This document shows positions 42,660 through 53,244 of a stretch of 64,000 nt of DNA, in pieces. A program made the position numbers and the translations under genes. The stretch's first letter is position 1. Every line of letters begins with the position of its first letter. The notes under the pieces are model-generated. The model searched no databases, was not told where the DNA came from, and saw nothing but the letters and a program-made list of their open reading frames with translations. This stretch comes from Microvelia longipes. Its lineage: Eukaryota > Arthropoda > Insecta > Hemiptera > Veliidae. The DNA lies in assembly GCA_018340805.1 (NCBI GenBank), contig JACMZG010001908.1, positions 32,291,513 through 32,355,512 of the forward strand. Reading direction: 5' to 3'.

Positions 42660-44370
42660 TACATGAAATAAAGGGGGGAAGGAGGTTGAACTGAGTTTCC
42701 AGGACACAATTTTTAATCTGTGGAGTTTCCCTGGAAAATTTATATTCGAGTTGAGTCTTATAAAATTTTGTTTACGTTACACTTTTCCCTCTGTTACACG
42801 TTCAATTTGACATTTATTACTATTAATAAATTACTAATTTAGTCATTTTTGTATCCATTTAATAATGAAAAATTATTTTCGTTATGTACAGATCCAAAAT
42901 TAAGTGATATTATTTGAAAAGCCAACCATTGAATGAACGAGATTATATAATTGTAGTTATATTACTAGTATGATAAATATTTTTTTTTAAATATAAATAA
43001 AATATTTTTATTTTAAAATATTATGATAATTTTAATACAGTTTTACTCCTTAAATTTTCTACTTTGTTAATAGTATTATTTATTTTTATTAGTTTTGTTA
43101 ACAGTGTTAATGTTTATTTTTATTATTTATTTATAATTTGATTATTTTAACCGTGCTTAAGTTAGTTTGTTTGAAATAAACCTTTGTGACTAGAAATGCA
43201 TAATTAATATCAAACTTGGCTAGATGCCCTTTAAATATTAAGTAACCTTTATCCCTGAGAGTATTAGACCTCTGTTTTGCATTCAAATCAGGAATTCTCT
43301 CCTTGTTTGTTTTATATTTTATTTTCTTTCATGTATCTATTACTTTTTCTCTTTCGCTGAAAATAATCTTTTAGAATTTAATTTAAGTAACTCAACCTTA
43401 AATTCTAGATTTGTATCTCTGATATAATATTTTTTTGTTGCTTATTAAATCGTTGCGTTGTTTTGTTTGTAATGGTTTGTTTCAGACGTTATTATTTATT
43501 CGTTTTTTAGCCCCGCAGACCCCCATTTCAGATAAATGGTACTTGGCGAATCCCTTACAGTTATTGTGTCCCCCCTTTACAAAAAAAATCTATAATGCCT
43601 ATTTAAACTATTAATTGAACGCTTTATTGTCCCCAGTTATCCACAGTGGGCTATAATAAAATCACGAGTCAACAAATTGAATAAAAATAAAAAAATTATA
43701 ATCGCACAGTAAATACTCATGATTAATAAAATAAATTTTAAGTATTACTTTCTGTTTAAGTATTAGTTCTGTCGAACATAAGATAGTGCAATTTTCGTCA
43801 AAAATTCGTACGTGACTTACGTAGTAAAATGTTAAGTTACGTTTTTTCGCGACAACTATACATGCTAGGATCAGATAGTTGGTATGTTTGGATACAGCGT
43901 CAAAAACTACGTAAGAATATACTTTTAGTTTTTGAAGAAAATGAAATTTAGTATGTATCGAAATTTCGTTCTCGTCGTGAGTAGTGAACTCATTTATTTA
44001 TCTCTTATAGAAAAAACACCTTAATACAAAAAGTATAGTTTTATTTTCGTATAACAAATTAATATTGTGACGTCACAATGACCATTTACAAAACAAAAGA
44101 GTTCGGTTCTAATATGTTTCATACCTTTTTCAGAAACAAGATCAAAACCTTATCAAACCAATTTGCTGAGAACACAATAATTACAAACCATAATCAGAAA
44201 ACTGGACTTTGCTGAATCTATAAAATAAATCTGTTTTTCGTCGTAGTCTATTGTGATAAATTGCAAATCTATAACTGATGGGTAAACATTTCACCACGTT
44301 TGTTTAACGTGTGTTATTTTTTAATGTTGATATATTGTTCTCTATCACCGAATTCTCTACAAAAAATATC
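42660..44370. other. AT-rich intergenic sequence, nothing recognised
   Basis: No gene or family repeat was recognised. Confidence 0.4.
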
Positions 44371-44375
44371 GCTAA

Positions 44376-44722
44376 TGTGGCGTTGAGAACTGCAAGTCGG
44401 ACGAATTTTCTTTGAAATGCATGCTTTCATTCTTCAACAATCCATTTCTTGTTTAAGTTTTTCGGCTTATGAGAAGTAGCATCAATATTTGTTACACAAT
44501 TTGTTCCGGTCTTTTCAAAAGAAATGCGCGTATGCATTCCACAGGTTTTACGGAACTATGATTATCATTTTAAAATTGACAGTAGGGTTTTCTGGTTACT
44601 TGCTGAGGGGCTTTTGGTTCAACTTTTGGTCTCTTCGTTCGTATCCTCTTCGGACTAGTTTTATTTCTATTCAGCGCCCCAAAAGATATAAATAAGAACG
44701 TTTCCTGGCAAAATGCTTACCC

Positions 44723-44820
<98 letters not shown>

Positions 44821-44957
44821 ATTATATATTATATATATTAAATATATAAAACAAGTAATGAGTGTAGTGTAACAAGTAATGATGCTACTACCTAGGTCAG
44901 GCATAAGCCGAAAACTTAAGCAAGAAATGGATTGTTGAGAAAGAAAGCATGCATTTT
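44376..44957. repeat. Family D copy arranged as an inverted repeat with TA tract
   Basis: The arms 44418-44470 and 44903-44953 are near-perfect reverse complements (TGCATGCTTTC...GCTTAT). The left flank has GTGGCGTTGAGAACTGCAAG like the tRNA-like head of family D. Between the arms lie a reversed 150-bp-type unit (TATTCAGCGCCCCAAAAGAT, about 44668) and a TA tract (44730-44847). Confidence 0.65.
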
Positions 44958-44959
44958 AA

Positions 44960-45800
44960 TTATTTTTATTATATATTTCGTTATATAATGATAGTAATCT
45001 TATCTATGCGCTGAAATATAGGGTAGCTTTGAAATTAATTAAAAATCATTATTTGTTCGTTCCTTTTTATGGAAAAGGAAACATTGTAAAACGTTTGTCT
45101 TTTGGTGTCGGTTAATTATTTAGGTCATAAAGTTACCTTAAAGCGGTTACCGGTAACCGCTGATTACCAGTCAATAATTATTTCTTTATATATAGGTGTT
45201 CATTAGTTATAATAAACATCAAGATATCCCACCTGTTATATTACGAGCTATATCTTGTTATAGATTTAAATAACAGAAAATATTTAATAAAAATGTAATT
45301 ATGTGATAAATATTCGACCTCGACTGAATTTTACTCGTAGTTATTTTTAAATTTGTGTATATGTTTAATACCCTCATGATAACGTACTTGATATCTCTCT
45401 ATTGTATACTATTTTTTATCGTCTTTCAATATTTCTCATTAATTATTTTTAATTGTTTGCCATGTTTGTTAGTAAAATGGAATGTTTTGTTTATTTTTAA
45501 TTTCATTAGTCATATAAAAAAACGTTTTAATAAATACCTGAGTTATTAAATGTATTTGTTTTGGTGATAAGATTACGCGTACGCGAACTGATAAGGTAAA
45601 GTACGTAGTAGTATAGATCCGGCGCACAGTGGAACTGAAAACCTAATGAGAACAAGTTCCTATTGCCTGATGTTTTCGGTTCCCCTACTACTGGAGCGCT
45701 TTTACTATCCAGTGGTGGAAATCTCTACTAAACTCGCCATAACCTATCATAATACCACTAGTAAAAAAAATCGAATTATTGGAAGTAATCAGGCCTACTT
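44960..45800. other. AT-rich intergenic sequence with one palindrome
   Basis: AGCGGTTACCGGTAACCGCT at 45142-45161 is a perfect 20-base palindrome. No gene is recognised; frames at 45355-45549 and 45646-45831 show no domain. Confidence 0.45.
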
Positions 45801-45804
45801 AATT

Positions 45805-46060
45805 TTATACTTTTCCTCATTTATATCGTAGGTATGTAGGAAAAGTATTGTGTTATCTACAAATTCGATACTAGGACACCACCTAAATTATCCATTTCAT
45901 GAGTTTTTAACACCTCCTTAGAAGTTTTACTAAGTTTTTTGTCTGTATGTGTTTGTGTGCGTCTGTTATCACAGTAGCTCCTGCTACCATTGTGTCTATT
46001 TTGGAGAGATGAAACTTGGTATTAAAATCAAATGTTAGGTCTGATAGTACCTACTAGCAG
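45805..46060 (+). repeat. Family A head and body
   Basis: The head TTTTCCTCATTTATATCG, TAGGTATGTAGGAAAAG, then TATTGTGTTATC, AACACCTCCTTAGAAGTTTT, a TGTGTTTGTGTGCGTCTG tract, GTAGCTCC and GATGAAACTTGG. Confidence 0.65.
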
Positions 46061-46299
46061 TTATCTATATCTTTATAATCATATAAGACCGAAAGCGATA
46101 TTTTGCTGTGTATTTAAGCTTACAGTAAGACCTACCCTAAGCAAATACATAACTCGGTTTATTAATAAGAATCTATGTTTTTTTTACCCTTTAGTCACTA
46201 AAGTCCTTTCAAGTTGATGAACGGAAAAATAGGAACACTTGTGTTTAATCGTAATTATAAGTATTGCCGAAAACCTATTTAAACTTTTAGCTAATTTTC

Positions 46300-46370
46300 A
46301 TCAGAAAATTACACTCATGAGGTCATCGAATGACGGAATTTTTATCATAGGCTTTAGTGATTCCCAGGTG
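46300..46370 (-). repeat. Family C fragment
   Basis: ACTCATGAGGTCATCGAATGACGG on plus matches CGCTTATGAGGTTGTTCGGATGACGG at 14.66 kb with substitutions. Confidence 0.4.
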
Positions 46371-46627
46371 TCTAGTAGACAAGATGATGAATTCGGTGTA
46401 AAGAAACCAAACGCAGTCGGAGGTTTTGTGCTTACATTGAAAACTCTCTTTTTATTCCTGCAATGACGTCAATGTCGGGCTAGAGTCTAACATGAAAAAA
46501 TATTTTATTTATTAAAACTATCTAATTAAATAACCTTATAAACTCTATCAGCTTGCCTAGTAGGTCTAGCCATATACTAATTATTAAAAAAAATAAGCGG
46601 GCATAAATATATACCTTCTTACACGTT

Positions 46628-46966
46628 CAGTTTTAACTCCGGCCGGCCTGCGCTAACCTAAGTTACACAGTCTTGACGAAATTTGTGTGCACCCAAGAGG
46701 CCGACTGTAATCCGATTTCGTGGTTATGTTTTAATAATTTGTTTACTTAATAAAGAGTCCTTCGGCTAATTAGGGAACCACCTCGGCTGGGAGCTACTGC
46801 TGTGCTTGAAGTATTGACTAAAATGTATTAGAAAGTTTACTTCACAATGAAAACCACAAAAAACTAAATAAATGTTTAAACATGTGACTGTGGAGTCTGA
46901 GTGTGTATGGAGGACCGGTTTGCGCTTAACGGAATGCACAGGCCGGCCGGAGTTAAAAACTGAGTC
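46628..46966. mobile_element. Candidate inverted-repeat element with GGCCGGCC ends
   Basis: CAGTTTTAACTCCGGCCGGCCTG at 46628 and CAGGCCGGCCGGAGTTAAAAACTG ending at about 46966 are inverted repeats of about 25 bases. The interior is less AT-biased and holds part of a 96-codon minus frame (46766-47056) that shows no domain I recognise. Only the inverted ends support mobility. Confidence 0.4.
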
Positions 46967-46969
46967 TGT

Positions 46970-47300
46970 ATGAGAACCATAAAAGTGGAGGATAGAATTG
47001 AAGCCATGTTTATAAGTCAACATGACAGCATCTCTTTCCCCACAAGTATGAGTCACAGCGAATATGAGGTGGGAATCAAAAAATTAAGTATGACACCTTT
47101 AAATTTTCAGAGATTTTATTGTCACAAAAACAACGTATAATTAATATTTGGACTTAGCTGACAACAGTTTTTGCTTTATTGAAAGAAATAGTTCATGACA
47201 CCTAAATCATCTTTATCACAATCTAATTTAACTCTTGCTTGTTCTTTTTCCAGGGTAATATGAACATTAAAATTTTTATTTTACGGGCAATTCATTGATT
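46970..47300. other. Unassigned sequence upstream of the BEL insertion
   Basis: No gene or family repeat was recognised. Confidence 0.35.
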
Positions 47301-47305
47301 CCTCT
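47301..47305. repeat. Target-site duplication CCTCT, 5' copy
   Basis: Matches 54437-54441 exactly. A 5-bp duplication is usual for BEL/Pao integrases. Confidence 0.85.
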
Positions 47306-47817
47306 TGTTTAGGCCGCATCTATTTCTTTATTTTATCAATTATATTAGTACGTCTATGAGTAAGGTTAGCTAGGGCTTGTGAAACCTACACGCACACGCA
47401 CTTGCCGCTTGTCGTTGTACTGTTGAACATCGCCCGCTCTCGCAGATTTTAATTAGTATTCCGAAGTAGATTTTATTTTGAGTTTCGCTTATTTAAATGT
47501 GCCGTAAAAGTAAAAATATCCGTTTGAGTTCATCTTTATTTCACCCTCATGAAACCAGGTTTCTTTTATAATAATTTATTTACACAGGCCTAAAACATAT
47601 AACATTATATACATACTATACACCCTACACTTTACACCTTCACTTTGCCGCCTCATCTTCAATTTGGGATTAATTACTTCGGTAAGCTGTACTTTCTTTT
47701 TATTATTTTCTTATATTATATGTATCATGTTTCCACGATCAAAAAACGCCCGCAGTACTTGAGGGCAAGTAAAGCGCTCACGCTAATACAGTCCTTCGAT
47801 AGCTCGCTAACCCACCA
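47306..47817 (+). repeat. BEL 5' LTR
   Basis: Starts TGTTTAGGCCGCATC and ends CTAACCCACCA; 512 bp. It differs from the 3' LTR by the lack of one A (CTATACA against CTAATACA) and one C (ACACCTTC against ACACCCTTC). The LTR is expected to hold the promoter and poly(A) signals; I could not single out a clear TATA box. The 86-codon frame inside is incidental. Confidence 0.93.
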
Positions 47818-47822
47818 TATTT

Positions 47823-47840
47823 TGGTGGCCTCCGAGTCGG
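47823..47840 (+). other. Candidate primer-binding site
   Basis: TGGTGGCCTCCGAGTCGG begins five bases after the LTR with TGG, complementary to a tRNA CCA end. A second TGG three bases on leaves the exact register open. I could not assign the tRNA. Confidence 0.5.
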
Positions 47841-48276
47841 ATATTTGTATCACGCTTATCAGTTATTACAATCTTTACGCGCCTAACATTATTATTGTCA
47901 TATAGTCTAATTATAGATTTTATTAAACCCTTCTATCCTTGTTTTACTTGCGCTGTATCTAGTCAGGGAGGGGAGAGTTTTCCTCGATACTACTCCCTCT
48001 TGTTACGTATTTAATCTCGCCTTTTTTGATAAGTCATGATTTATGTCAACATTACCGCTAATTTCTTCCTTATTATATACTTAAATGAATTTATCTAATT
48101 CTTTACGGCGCTTTTGCTAGGTAAAGCTTTTTCGACAATTTTTATTTTTGCTATATTCGAAATCTGTTCGATCAGCTCTTTAAAACAAGACGTCACTCGC
48201 CTATTTTTATTTTTTCGCCATTTTTCTTTGTTTTAAATCTTATTCATTTTTAGAAGTTGTTTATAATGCCTCGTGA

Positions 48277-49680
48277 AGAAGAGAGCCACTGTCTCCTGGC
48301 TCGGCTAGGAGTGCTAAAAAACGCCTCAAATTATTAGAAGCCAAACGCGAGACTTTATATTTGCGTATGCAAAACGCCTTTGATTTAATTCAAAGTTTAA
48401 ACGTCGAATCTAATATTCCGTTGTTTCGTGCTCGCTGTGTCAGACTCCCAGACACTGAGATAGAATATTATGAAGTCGTAGAGAATATTAATTCATTAAA
48501 TTTAGATCTAAATGATGCTTATGTTGTTAATTATCAATCAATCAACTCATTTGATGATTTATACACTCATGTTAAAGCTAAGCTGTCAGAATTAGATGCC
48601 GCTAATCTTTCTGCTAATATTTCTAATAGCAGTAACGCTAATAATCATAACAAAGGACTTGTTTCCAAAATTAAACTTCCGGACTTCCCTATACCTACTT
48701 TTAATGGGAAGCCACAAGAATGGCCACTTTGGTATCAAACTTTCAAAGCGGTTATATGTGATGATCCTAATTTACTTAATAGTCAAAAGATTTATTTTTT
48801 AAAAGAAGCTCTTAAAGATAAAGCGAAATGTTTTATCACCGAACTACCTGGAGTTCAGGAAGATTTTTCTGTCATATGGGAAGCTTTAATAGAACGATAT
48901 GAAGACCCTCGTATCTTAGCATCTTCATACGTCGATAATCTACTTCAGTTTAAGCAGCCTCATAAGGAAACAGCTTCTAGCTTAGATGCTTTCTTACAAG
49001 GCTTTGTTTCTCCCGCTAAAGCTTATCTTAATTTAAAATTACCTGACCATTCTGATTATTTATTATTTCATTTAGCCTTATCTCGTTTGCATCCCGACAC
49101 GGTACGTCAGTTTGAAAATTCTATATCTCTTACAGCTTCTCAAAATATCTCTAACCGATCCGATTCTACTACGCCTAATCATCGAACGCCGAGTCAATCA
49201 AACTTAGATAAAATTCCTACTTTTACTCAACTTGTCTCATTTTTAAGGGAACACGCTAAACTTCTCGCTAGGCAACCTGCTAATAAAAATCAAGGCTCTA
49301 CCCCTACTTTTAATAATAATAGTAAAAAGCCTAATTATTTTAATACTAATTCCATTAGACCGTCCCACTCTTTACATGTAAATAACGGCTTTAAATCATG
49401 TCAGGTCTGTTCTAAAGAACAGCATGCTTTATATTTTTGTCCAGAGTTTAAGAAAATGAAAACTCACGATAGACTATCGCTCGTCAAGCAAAAAGGCTTC
49501 TGCCTAAATTGTTTATCACATTTGCACAGTAGTTCACAATGTAAATCTATTCGTAAGTGTAGCCAGTGCAATCGCTCACACCATAGTTTACTTCATGTCA
49601 GCTATGTCGCTAGTTCAAAAGATAATGAGAGTAAACCTTCTAGTGAAACTACAACTAATGAACTTCGGTTACTGTTTTAA
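48277..49680 (+). CDS. gag: BEL/Pao gag (nucleocapsid-capsid part), start uncertain
   Basis: Structural polyprotein that packages the element's RNA. The stretch is open from a stop at 48274-48276; the first in-frame ATG is 48367. An upstream ATG at 48266 lies in another frame and opens a basic segment that would join this frame after a one-base shift near 48.28 kb, so the original start was probably 48266. Counting from 48361, residues ~105-200 (LPDFPIPTFNGKPQEWPLWY onward) match the Pao-type gag domain (DUF1759). Three zinc-binding motifs follow: CX2CX4HX4C at 347-360, CX2CX4HX4C at 381-394, and CX2CX4HX3H at 400-412. The frame stops at 49680; the protease continues in another frame, with a shift near 49.66 kb. 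Confidence 0.9.
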   Translation, partial: RREPLSPGSARSAKKRLKLLEAKRETLYLRMQNAFDLIQSLNVESNIPLFRARCVRLPDTEIEYYEVVENINSLNLDLNDAYVVNYQSINSFDDLYTHVKAKLSELDAANLSANISNSSNANNHNKGLVSKIKLPDFPIPTFNGKPQEWPLWYQTFKAVICDDPNLLNSQKIYFLKEALKDKAKCFITELPGVQEDFSVIWEALIERYEDPRILASSYVDNLLQFKQPHKETASSLDAFLQGFVSPAKAYLNLKLPDHSDYLLFHLALSRLHPDTVRQFENSISLTASQNISNRSDSTTPNHRTPSQSNLDKIPTFTQLVSFLREHAKLLARQPANKNQGSTPTFNNNSKKPNYFNTNSIRPSHSLHVNNGFKSCQVCSKEQHALYFCPEFKKMKTHDRLSLVKQKGFCLNCLSHLHSSSQCKSIRKCSQCNRSHHSLLHVSYVASSKDNESKPSSETTTNELRLLF

Positions 49681-49700
49681 CTACCGCTGAAGTTCAAACC

Positions 49701-51218
49701 ATGCCTCATTCTGATAGCAATAGTGCCTCAATATCTTGTTCCTCTCATAATCCTAATAAATCAAATAATAAAACCTCCGTATTACTTTCAACCGCTAAAG
49801 TTTTGGTGAAAGATAATAATCAACAAACTCACACGCTACGCGCTCTGCTTGATTCTGCAAGTCAATCTAATATTATTACTACAGAATGTTGTGATAAGTT
49901 AGGACTTAGAAAAAGAAAAATAGATACATATATTTTGGGTGTTGGTTCTGTGAAGCATCCAATTAAATATTCTACTCGCTTTACTTTTTTTTCTCGCTTA
50001 GATAATAAACATAGTTTTACCGTTGACGCTCTAGTTATGGACGAGGTTACGGGTGTCTTACCTAGTGCTTCTGTTGTTACTCAAAATGTATTTTCCCATT
50101 TAGAAGGTCTAATATTAGCCGATGATAACTATGATACTCCTAGTGAAATACATTTAATTTTAGGGGCATCGATTTTTCCTTATCTACTAAACGCAGGTAA
50201 TATTTATGGCCCTAAAGACGCTCCGGTCGCGCTCAGGTCTTGTCTTGGATACATTCTTATGGGGCAAGCCTCTGACGTCTTGCCACTTAATAACACTTGC
50301 ACTTACTGCACTCTTCTAGAAGATAAAGATTCTAATTTAGAAAAACTTGTTTCTAAATTTTGGGATTTGGAAGATATTCCCAATAACGCTTTTACTCCTT
50401 CGATTTTGTCATCTGACCATGAATGTGAAAATATTTTTACGCGCTCTGTTTCAAGACACGCTGATGGTCGTTATTCTGTAGCTTTACCGTTTAAACGACC
50501 TCCTACTGACTTAGGAAGCTCTTGGTTTAAGGCCATGCAATGTTTTTTATCTCTAGAAAAACGCTTAGATCTACAACCTAATATTAAAGAACAATATCAT
50601 TCTTTTATTCAAGATCATTTAAATTTAGGTCATATATCGCTCTGTTTAGATAGCTCTGATGAGGGTTGTTTTTTACCCCATCATCATGTTCTGAAACCTG
50701 ATAGTATTTCCATGAAATTACGCGTTGTTTGGAACGCTAGCGCCCCCACTTCATCAGGTTTATCGCTAAATGATGTTTTATACACGGGACCTAAACTTCA
50801 TACCGACCTACGCTCTCTTTTATTGAGATTTCGCGCTTATGAAATCGCCGTAACCGCTGACTTAAAGCAGATGTTTCTGCAGATACTGATAAACGAGGAG
50901 CACCGAAAATATCAAAAATTTCACTGGAGATTTTCTCCATACGAATGTGTAGCTGTTTATACTCTAAATACTGTAACTTTCGGTGTCAAACCTTCTCCAT
51001 ATTTAGCGCAAAGGACTTTAATACAGTTAGCCATGGACTCCGCCGAATTATGGCCTAATGCTTTAGCATATATAAAAAATGATTTTTATATTGATGATTA
51101 CTGTCGTAGTTTTCCAAATTTATCGCTGGCTTCGCTCGCTTATCAAGAATTAGTTGCTATGTTTAAGTCCGCAGGTTTCGACTTAGTAAAATGGTGTTCA
51201 AACTCTACTTTATTTTAA
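49701..51218 (+). CDS. pol: BEL/Pao pol part 1: protease and reverse transcriptase
   Basis: Aspartic protease and most of the RNA-dependent DNA polymerase. ALLDSASQSN at residues 48-57 holds the protease active-site Asp (D51), as in DUF1758 of Pao elements. Reverse transcriptase motifs follow: RVVWNASAP (341-349), TADLKQMFLQI (385-395, catalytic D387), FGVKPSPYLAQ (427-437) and YIDD (463-466). KWCSNS near the end is the usual BEL word after the YxDD region. The frame is open upstream of 49701, so the ATG here is not a true start. A stop at 51216-51218 follows a T-run where one base of length change moves the reading into the next piece. Confidence 0.92.
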   Translation: MPHSDSNSASISCSSHNPNKSNNKTSVLLSTAKVLVKDNNQQTHTLRALLDSASQSNIITTECCDKLGLRKRKIDTYILGVGSVKHPIKYSTRFTFFSRLDNKHSFTVDALVMDEVTGVLPSASVVTQNVFSHLEGLILADDNYDTPSEIHLILGASIFPYLLNAGNIYGPKDAPVALRSCLGYILMGQASDVLPLNNTCTYCTLLEDKDSNLEKLVSKFWDLEDIPNNAFTPSILSSDHECENIFTRSVSRHADGRYSVALPFKRPPTDLGSSWFKAMQCFLSLEKRLDLQPNIKEQYHSFIQDHLNLGHISLCLDSSDEGCFLPHHHVLKPDSISMKLRVVWNASAPTSSGLSLNDVLYTGPKLHTDLRSLLLRFRAYEIAVTADLKQMFLQILINEEHRKYQKFHWRFSPYECVAVYTLNTVTFGVKPSPYLAQRTLIQLAMDSAELWPNALAYIKNDFYIDDYCRSFPNLSLASLAYQELVAMFKSAGFDLVKWCSNSTLF

Positions 51219-51946
51219 ATACTCTACCTGAAGAAGTAAAAATGCCTACCAATAATTTTAACATAGATAGTAACCTAACATTAAAAATTTTAGGACTTCG
51301 TTGGACCGCATCTTGTGATATTTTTATATACGACGTATTTATTCCCGATAGAGCTGAAACTAAAAGAGAGATTTTATCTTTGTTAGCCCGAATATTCGAT
51401 CCTCTAGGATTTTTATCGCCTATTACTGTTTTTATAAAACTTTTACTTCACGAACTATGGACTCTACAAGTCGCTTGGGACACTAAGTTAGACCCTAAGT
51501 CTAGTATTATGAAGAAATGGGTTTTATTTTTTAAACAATTACCTGCCATAAAAACCATTAAGATACCGCGTTATATCGGTCTCCAGCCTGAAGTTAAGGC
51601 AGAGCTTATTGGTTTTTGTGACGCTAGCCTCAAAGCTTATGGAGCTGTCATATATGTGCGTACAGTAATTGATAGTGAAGTCCGCGTAACTCTTTTAGCT
51701 TCTCGCACAAAAGTCGCTAAGAAAAATATTTTAACTATTCCTAGATTGGAATTATGTGCGGCTAATCTTCTCGCACAACTTTACTCTTTTGTCATTGATT
51801 CATATAAACCTATTTTTATTTTTTCTTGTTTTTATGCTTTTACTGATTCCTCGATCGCTTTATACTGGATTTTATCTTCTTTAAACCGATGGAATTCTTT
51901 TGTTTCTAATCGTGTTAAACAATTCAAGCCGCTCCATTTACATTAA
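51191..51946 (+). CDS. pol: BEL/Pao pol part 2: reverse transcriptase thumb and RNase H
   Basis: Continues pol after the frame change near 51.21 kb. LARIFDPLGFLSPI (residues 65-78) is a typical Pao word. The RNase H region shows FCDASLKAYG (D144), PRLELCAA (E187) and AFTDSSIALYW (D219), giving the acidic residues that bind catalytic metal and degrade RNA in the RNA-DNA hybrid. The first ~10 residues belong to a shadow frame. The frame ends at 51946 after a shift near 51.92 kb. Confidence 0.9.
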   Translation: MVFKLYFILNTLPEEVKMPTNNFNIDSNLTLKILGLRWTASCDIFIYDVFIPDRAETKREILSLLARIFDPLGFLSPITVFIKLLLHELWTLQVAWDTKLDPKSSIMKKWVLFFKQLPAIKTIKIPRYIGLQPEVKAELIGFCDASLKAYGAVIYVRTVIDSEVRVTLLASRTKVAKKNILTIPRLELCAANLLAQLYSFVIDSYKPIFIFSCFYAFTDSSIALYWILSSLNRWNSFVSNRVKQFKPLHLH

Positions 51947-51949
51947 AAT

Positions 51950-52425
51950 GGAAGCATGTATCGGGTATTGAGAACCCCGCGGATTGTTTAAGTCGAGGTT
52001 TGACGCCTCAAGAATTACTAAAACACCAACTCTGGTTTTCTGGCCCTCAATGGCTAATTGAGGATCCTAACCTTTGGCCGGTTTCGGCCGTAAGTCCGCC
52101 TAGGGATGAATTAATAATTGACGAAGAAAAGACAAGCAAAGTGTTTATTAATACAAACTATACTGAACGTAATGAGCTTTGTATGTTTCGTTTCTTAATA
52201 AATAAATACCTGGATTATGATATATTAATACGCGTCTCCTCTTATATTTTTCGCTTTAAACATTTACGTCGTGATAGTGATAAAACTTACAATAGATTCG
52301 TTTATCCTTCTGAATTCGATTCCACTGAAATTAAATTCTGTAAATTTATTCAAAAAAGAGTATTTTCTCATGAATATGATTGTATAAAAATAACCGGCCA
52401 TGCCCCTCGTCTATTCAAAAACTAA
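51950..52425 (+). CDS. pol: BEL/Pao pol part 3: RNase H to integrase linker
   Basis: The frame is open from 51950, not from the ATG at 52000. It begins with HVSGIENPADCLSRG (the usual end of the RNase H region in BEL elements) and then WFSGPQWL, another common Pao word. The rest is a linker leading to the integrase N-terminus. The frame runs out near 52.40-52.43 kb, where the neighbouring frame takes over. Confidence 0.85.
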
Positions 52426-52772
52426 ATCCTTTTATTGACCCTATAAATAAGATAATTAGGGTCGGGGGCCGGCTCTCTCACTCTGATTTAAACTTTTCTA
52501 CAAAGCATCCAATATTGTTGCCCAAGAAGGATGCATTTGTCTACAATCTTATCGATTTCTATCATAAATCTAATTTTCACACCGGGCCGACTCTTGTTCT
52601 TTGCCTTATTAGACAAAAATTCTGGATCCTCGGTGGTCGTGGACTCGTGCGTCAGAGAGTTCATTCTTGTAATTTATGTTTTCGTGCTCGCCCTAAACCT
52701 ATTTTTCCACTTATGGCCGATTTACCTAAACCTAGAGTAACTCAATCTAAACCTTTCTACACACGGGTGTAG
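52380..52772 (+). CDS. pol: BEL/Pao pol part 4: integrase zinc-binding domain
   Basis: IRVGGRLSHSDL (residues 26-37) is the standard lead-in, and KHPILLPKKDAF follows. The HHCC zinc finger is visible as H62, H67, C97 and C100 (HX4H-X29-CX2C), which shapes the integrase N-terminal domain. The frame closes at 52772, just where the catalytic core starts in another frame. Confidence 0.88.
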   Translation: MYKNNRPCPSSIQKLNPFIDPINKIIRVGGRLSHSDLNFSTKHPILLPKKDAFVYNLIDFYHKSNFHTGPTLVLCLIRQKFWILGGRGLVRQRVHSCNLCFRARPKPIFPLMADLPKPRVTQSKPFYTRV

Positions 52773-53218
52773 ATTACGCGGGGCCCTTTCTAGTAACTCC
52801 TTATAGAAAGAGAGGTGTCAAAACACAGAAGGTTTATATTTGCTTATTTGTTTGCCTTTGTGTCAAGGCCATTCATATCGAAGTAGCTTCTGATCTATCA
52901 ACCCCAACTTTTCTGAACGCATTTAAACGATTTTTATCTCGCCGGGGCCCAGTTGAGTGTATGTACTCGGATTGCGGCACTAATTTTATCGGTGCCCGAG
53001 CCTACCTGAATGAAATTTTTACTTTGACTAATAGTGACGAATATAATAATACGCTTGGCACAGCTCTGTCTAAGAGTCGTATTAAATGGATGTGTAACCC
53101 CCGTCTGCTCCACATTTTGGAGGATTGTGGGAAAGCCAAGTTAAATGTGTCAAAACCCATTTGTTTAAGCTTATATCTAACTATGAAGGTTACAATACGT
53201 ATCACAAAATCATATTAA
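52766..53218 (+). CDS. pol: BEL/Pao pol part 5: integrase catalytic core, broken
   Basis: Integrase joins the cDNA to host DNA with an Asp-Asp-Glu triad. VDYAGPF places the first Asp codon at 52772-52774 and YSDCGTNF the second at 52970-52972. The third, Glu in a GGLWE word at 53131-53133, lies in a different frame because of a length change in the C-run near 53.10 kb. The open frame itself continues to 53218 with non-homologous residues. The triad is thus present in the DNA but not in one frame. Confidence 0.82.
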   Translation, partial: GVDYAGPFLVTPYRKRGVKTQKVYICLFVCLCVKAIHIEVASDLSTPTFLNAFKRFLSRRGPVECMYSDCGTNFIGARAYLNEIFTLTNSDEYNNTLGTALSKSRIKWMCNPRLLHILEDCGKAKLNVSKPICLSLYLTMKVTIRITKSY

Positions 53219-53240
53219 GTATGGAAGAATTTATACTGTT
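53110..53240 (+). pseudogene. pol: BEL integrase core 3' segment in a shifted frame
   Basis: Between the C-run near 53.10 kb and about 53.24 kb the homologous reading (GGLWE, then a VKTH-type word) lies in a second frame. It then shifts again before TQIEALLNSRPL, a typical Pao word, at about 53.24-53.28 kb. No single open frame covers it. Confidence 0.7.
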
Positions 53241-53244
53241 TTAA

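Noticed and set aside
46306..46330. CTGATGA on the minus strand at about 46313
   Set aside because: It is followed by AAATTAGC with no stem II or GAAA at the right distance.
46766..47056. 96-codon minus frame as a host gene
   Set aside because: It overlaps the end of an inverted-repeat structure and has no recognisable domain, so I would not call it a gene.
49701..49703. ATG at 49701 as an independent start for pol
   Set aside because: The same frame is open upstream with homologous residues, and BEL/Pao elements use one gag-pol frame. The break is better explained by a length change near 49.66 kb.
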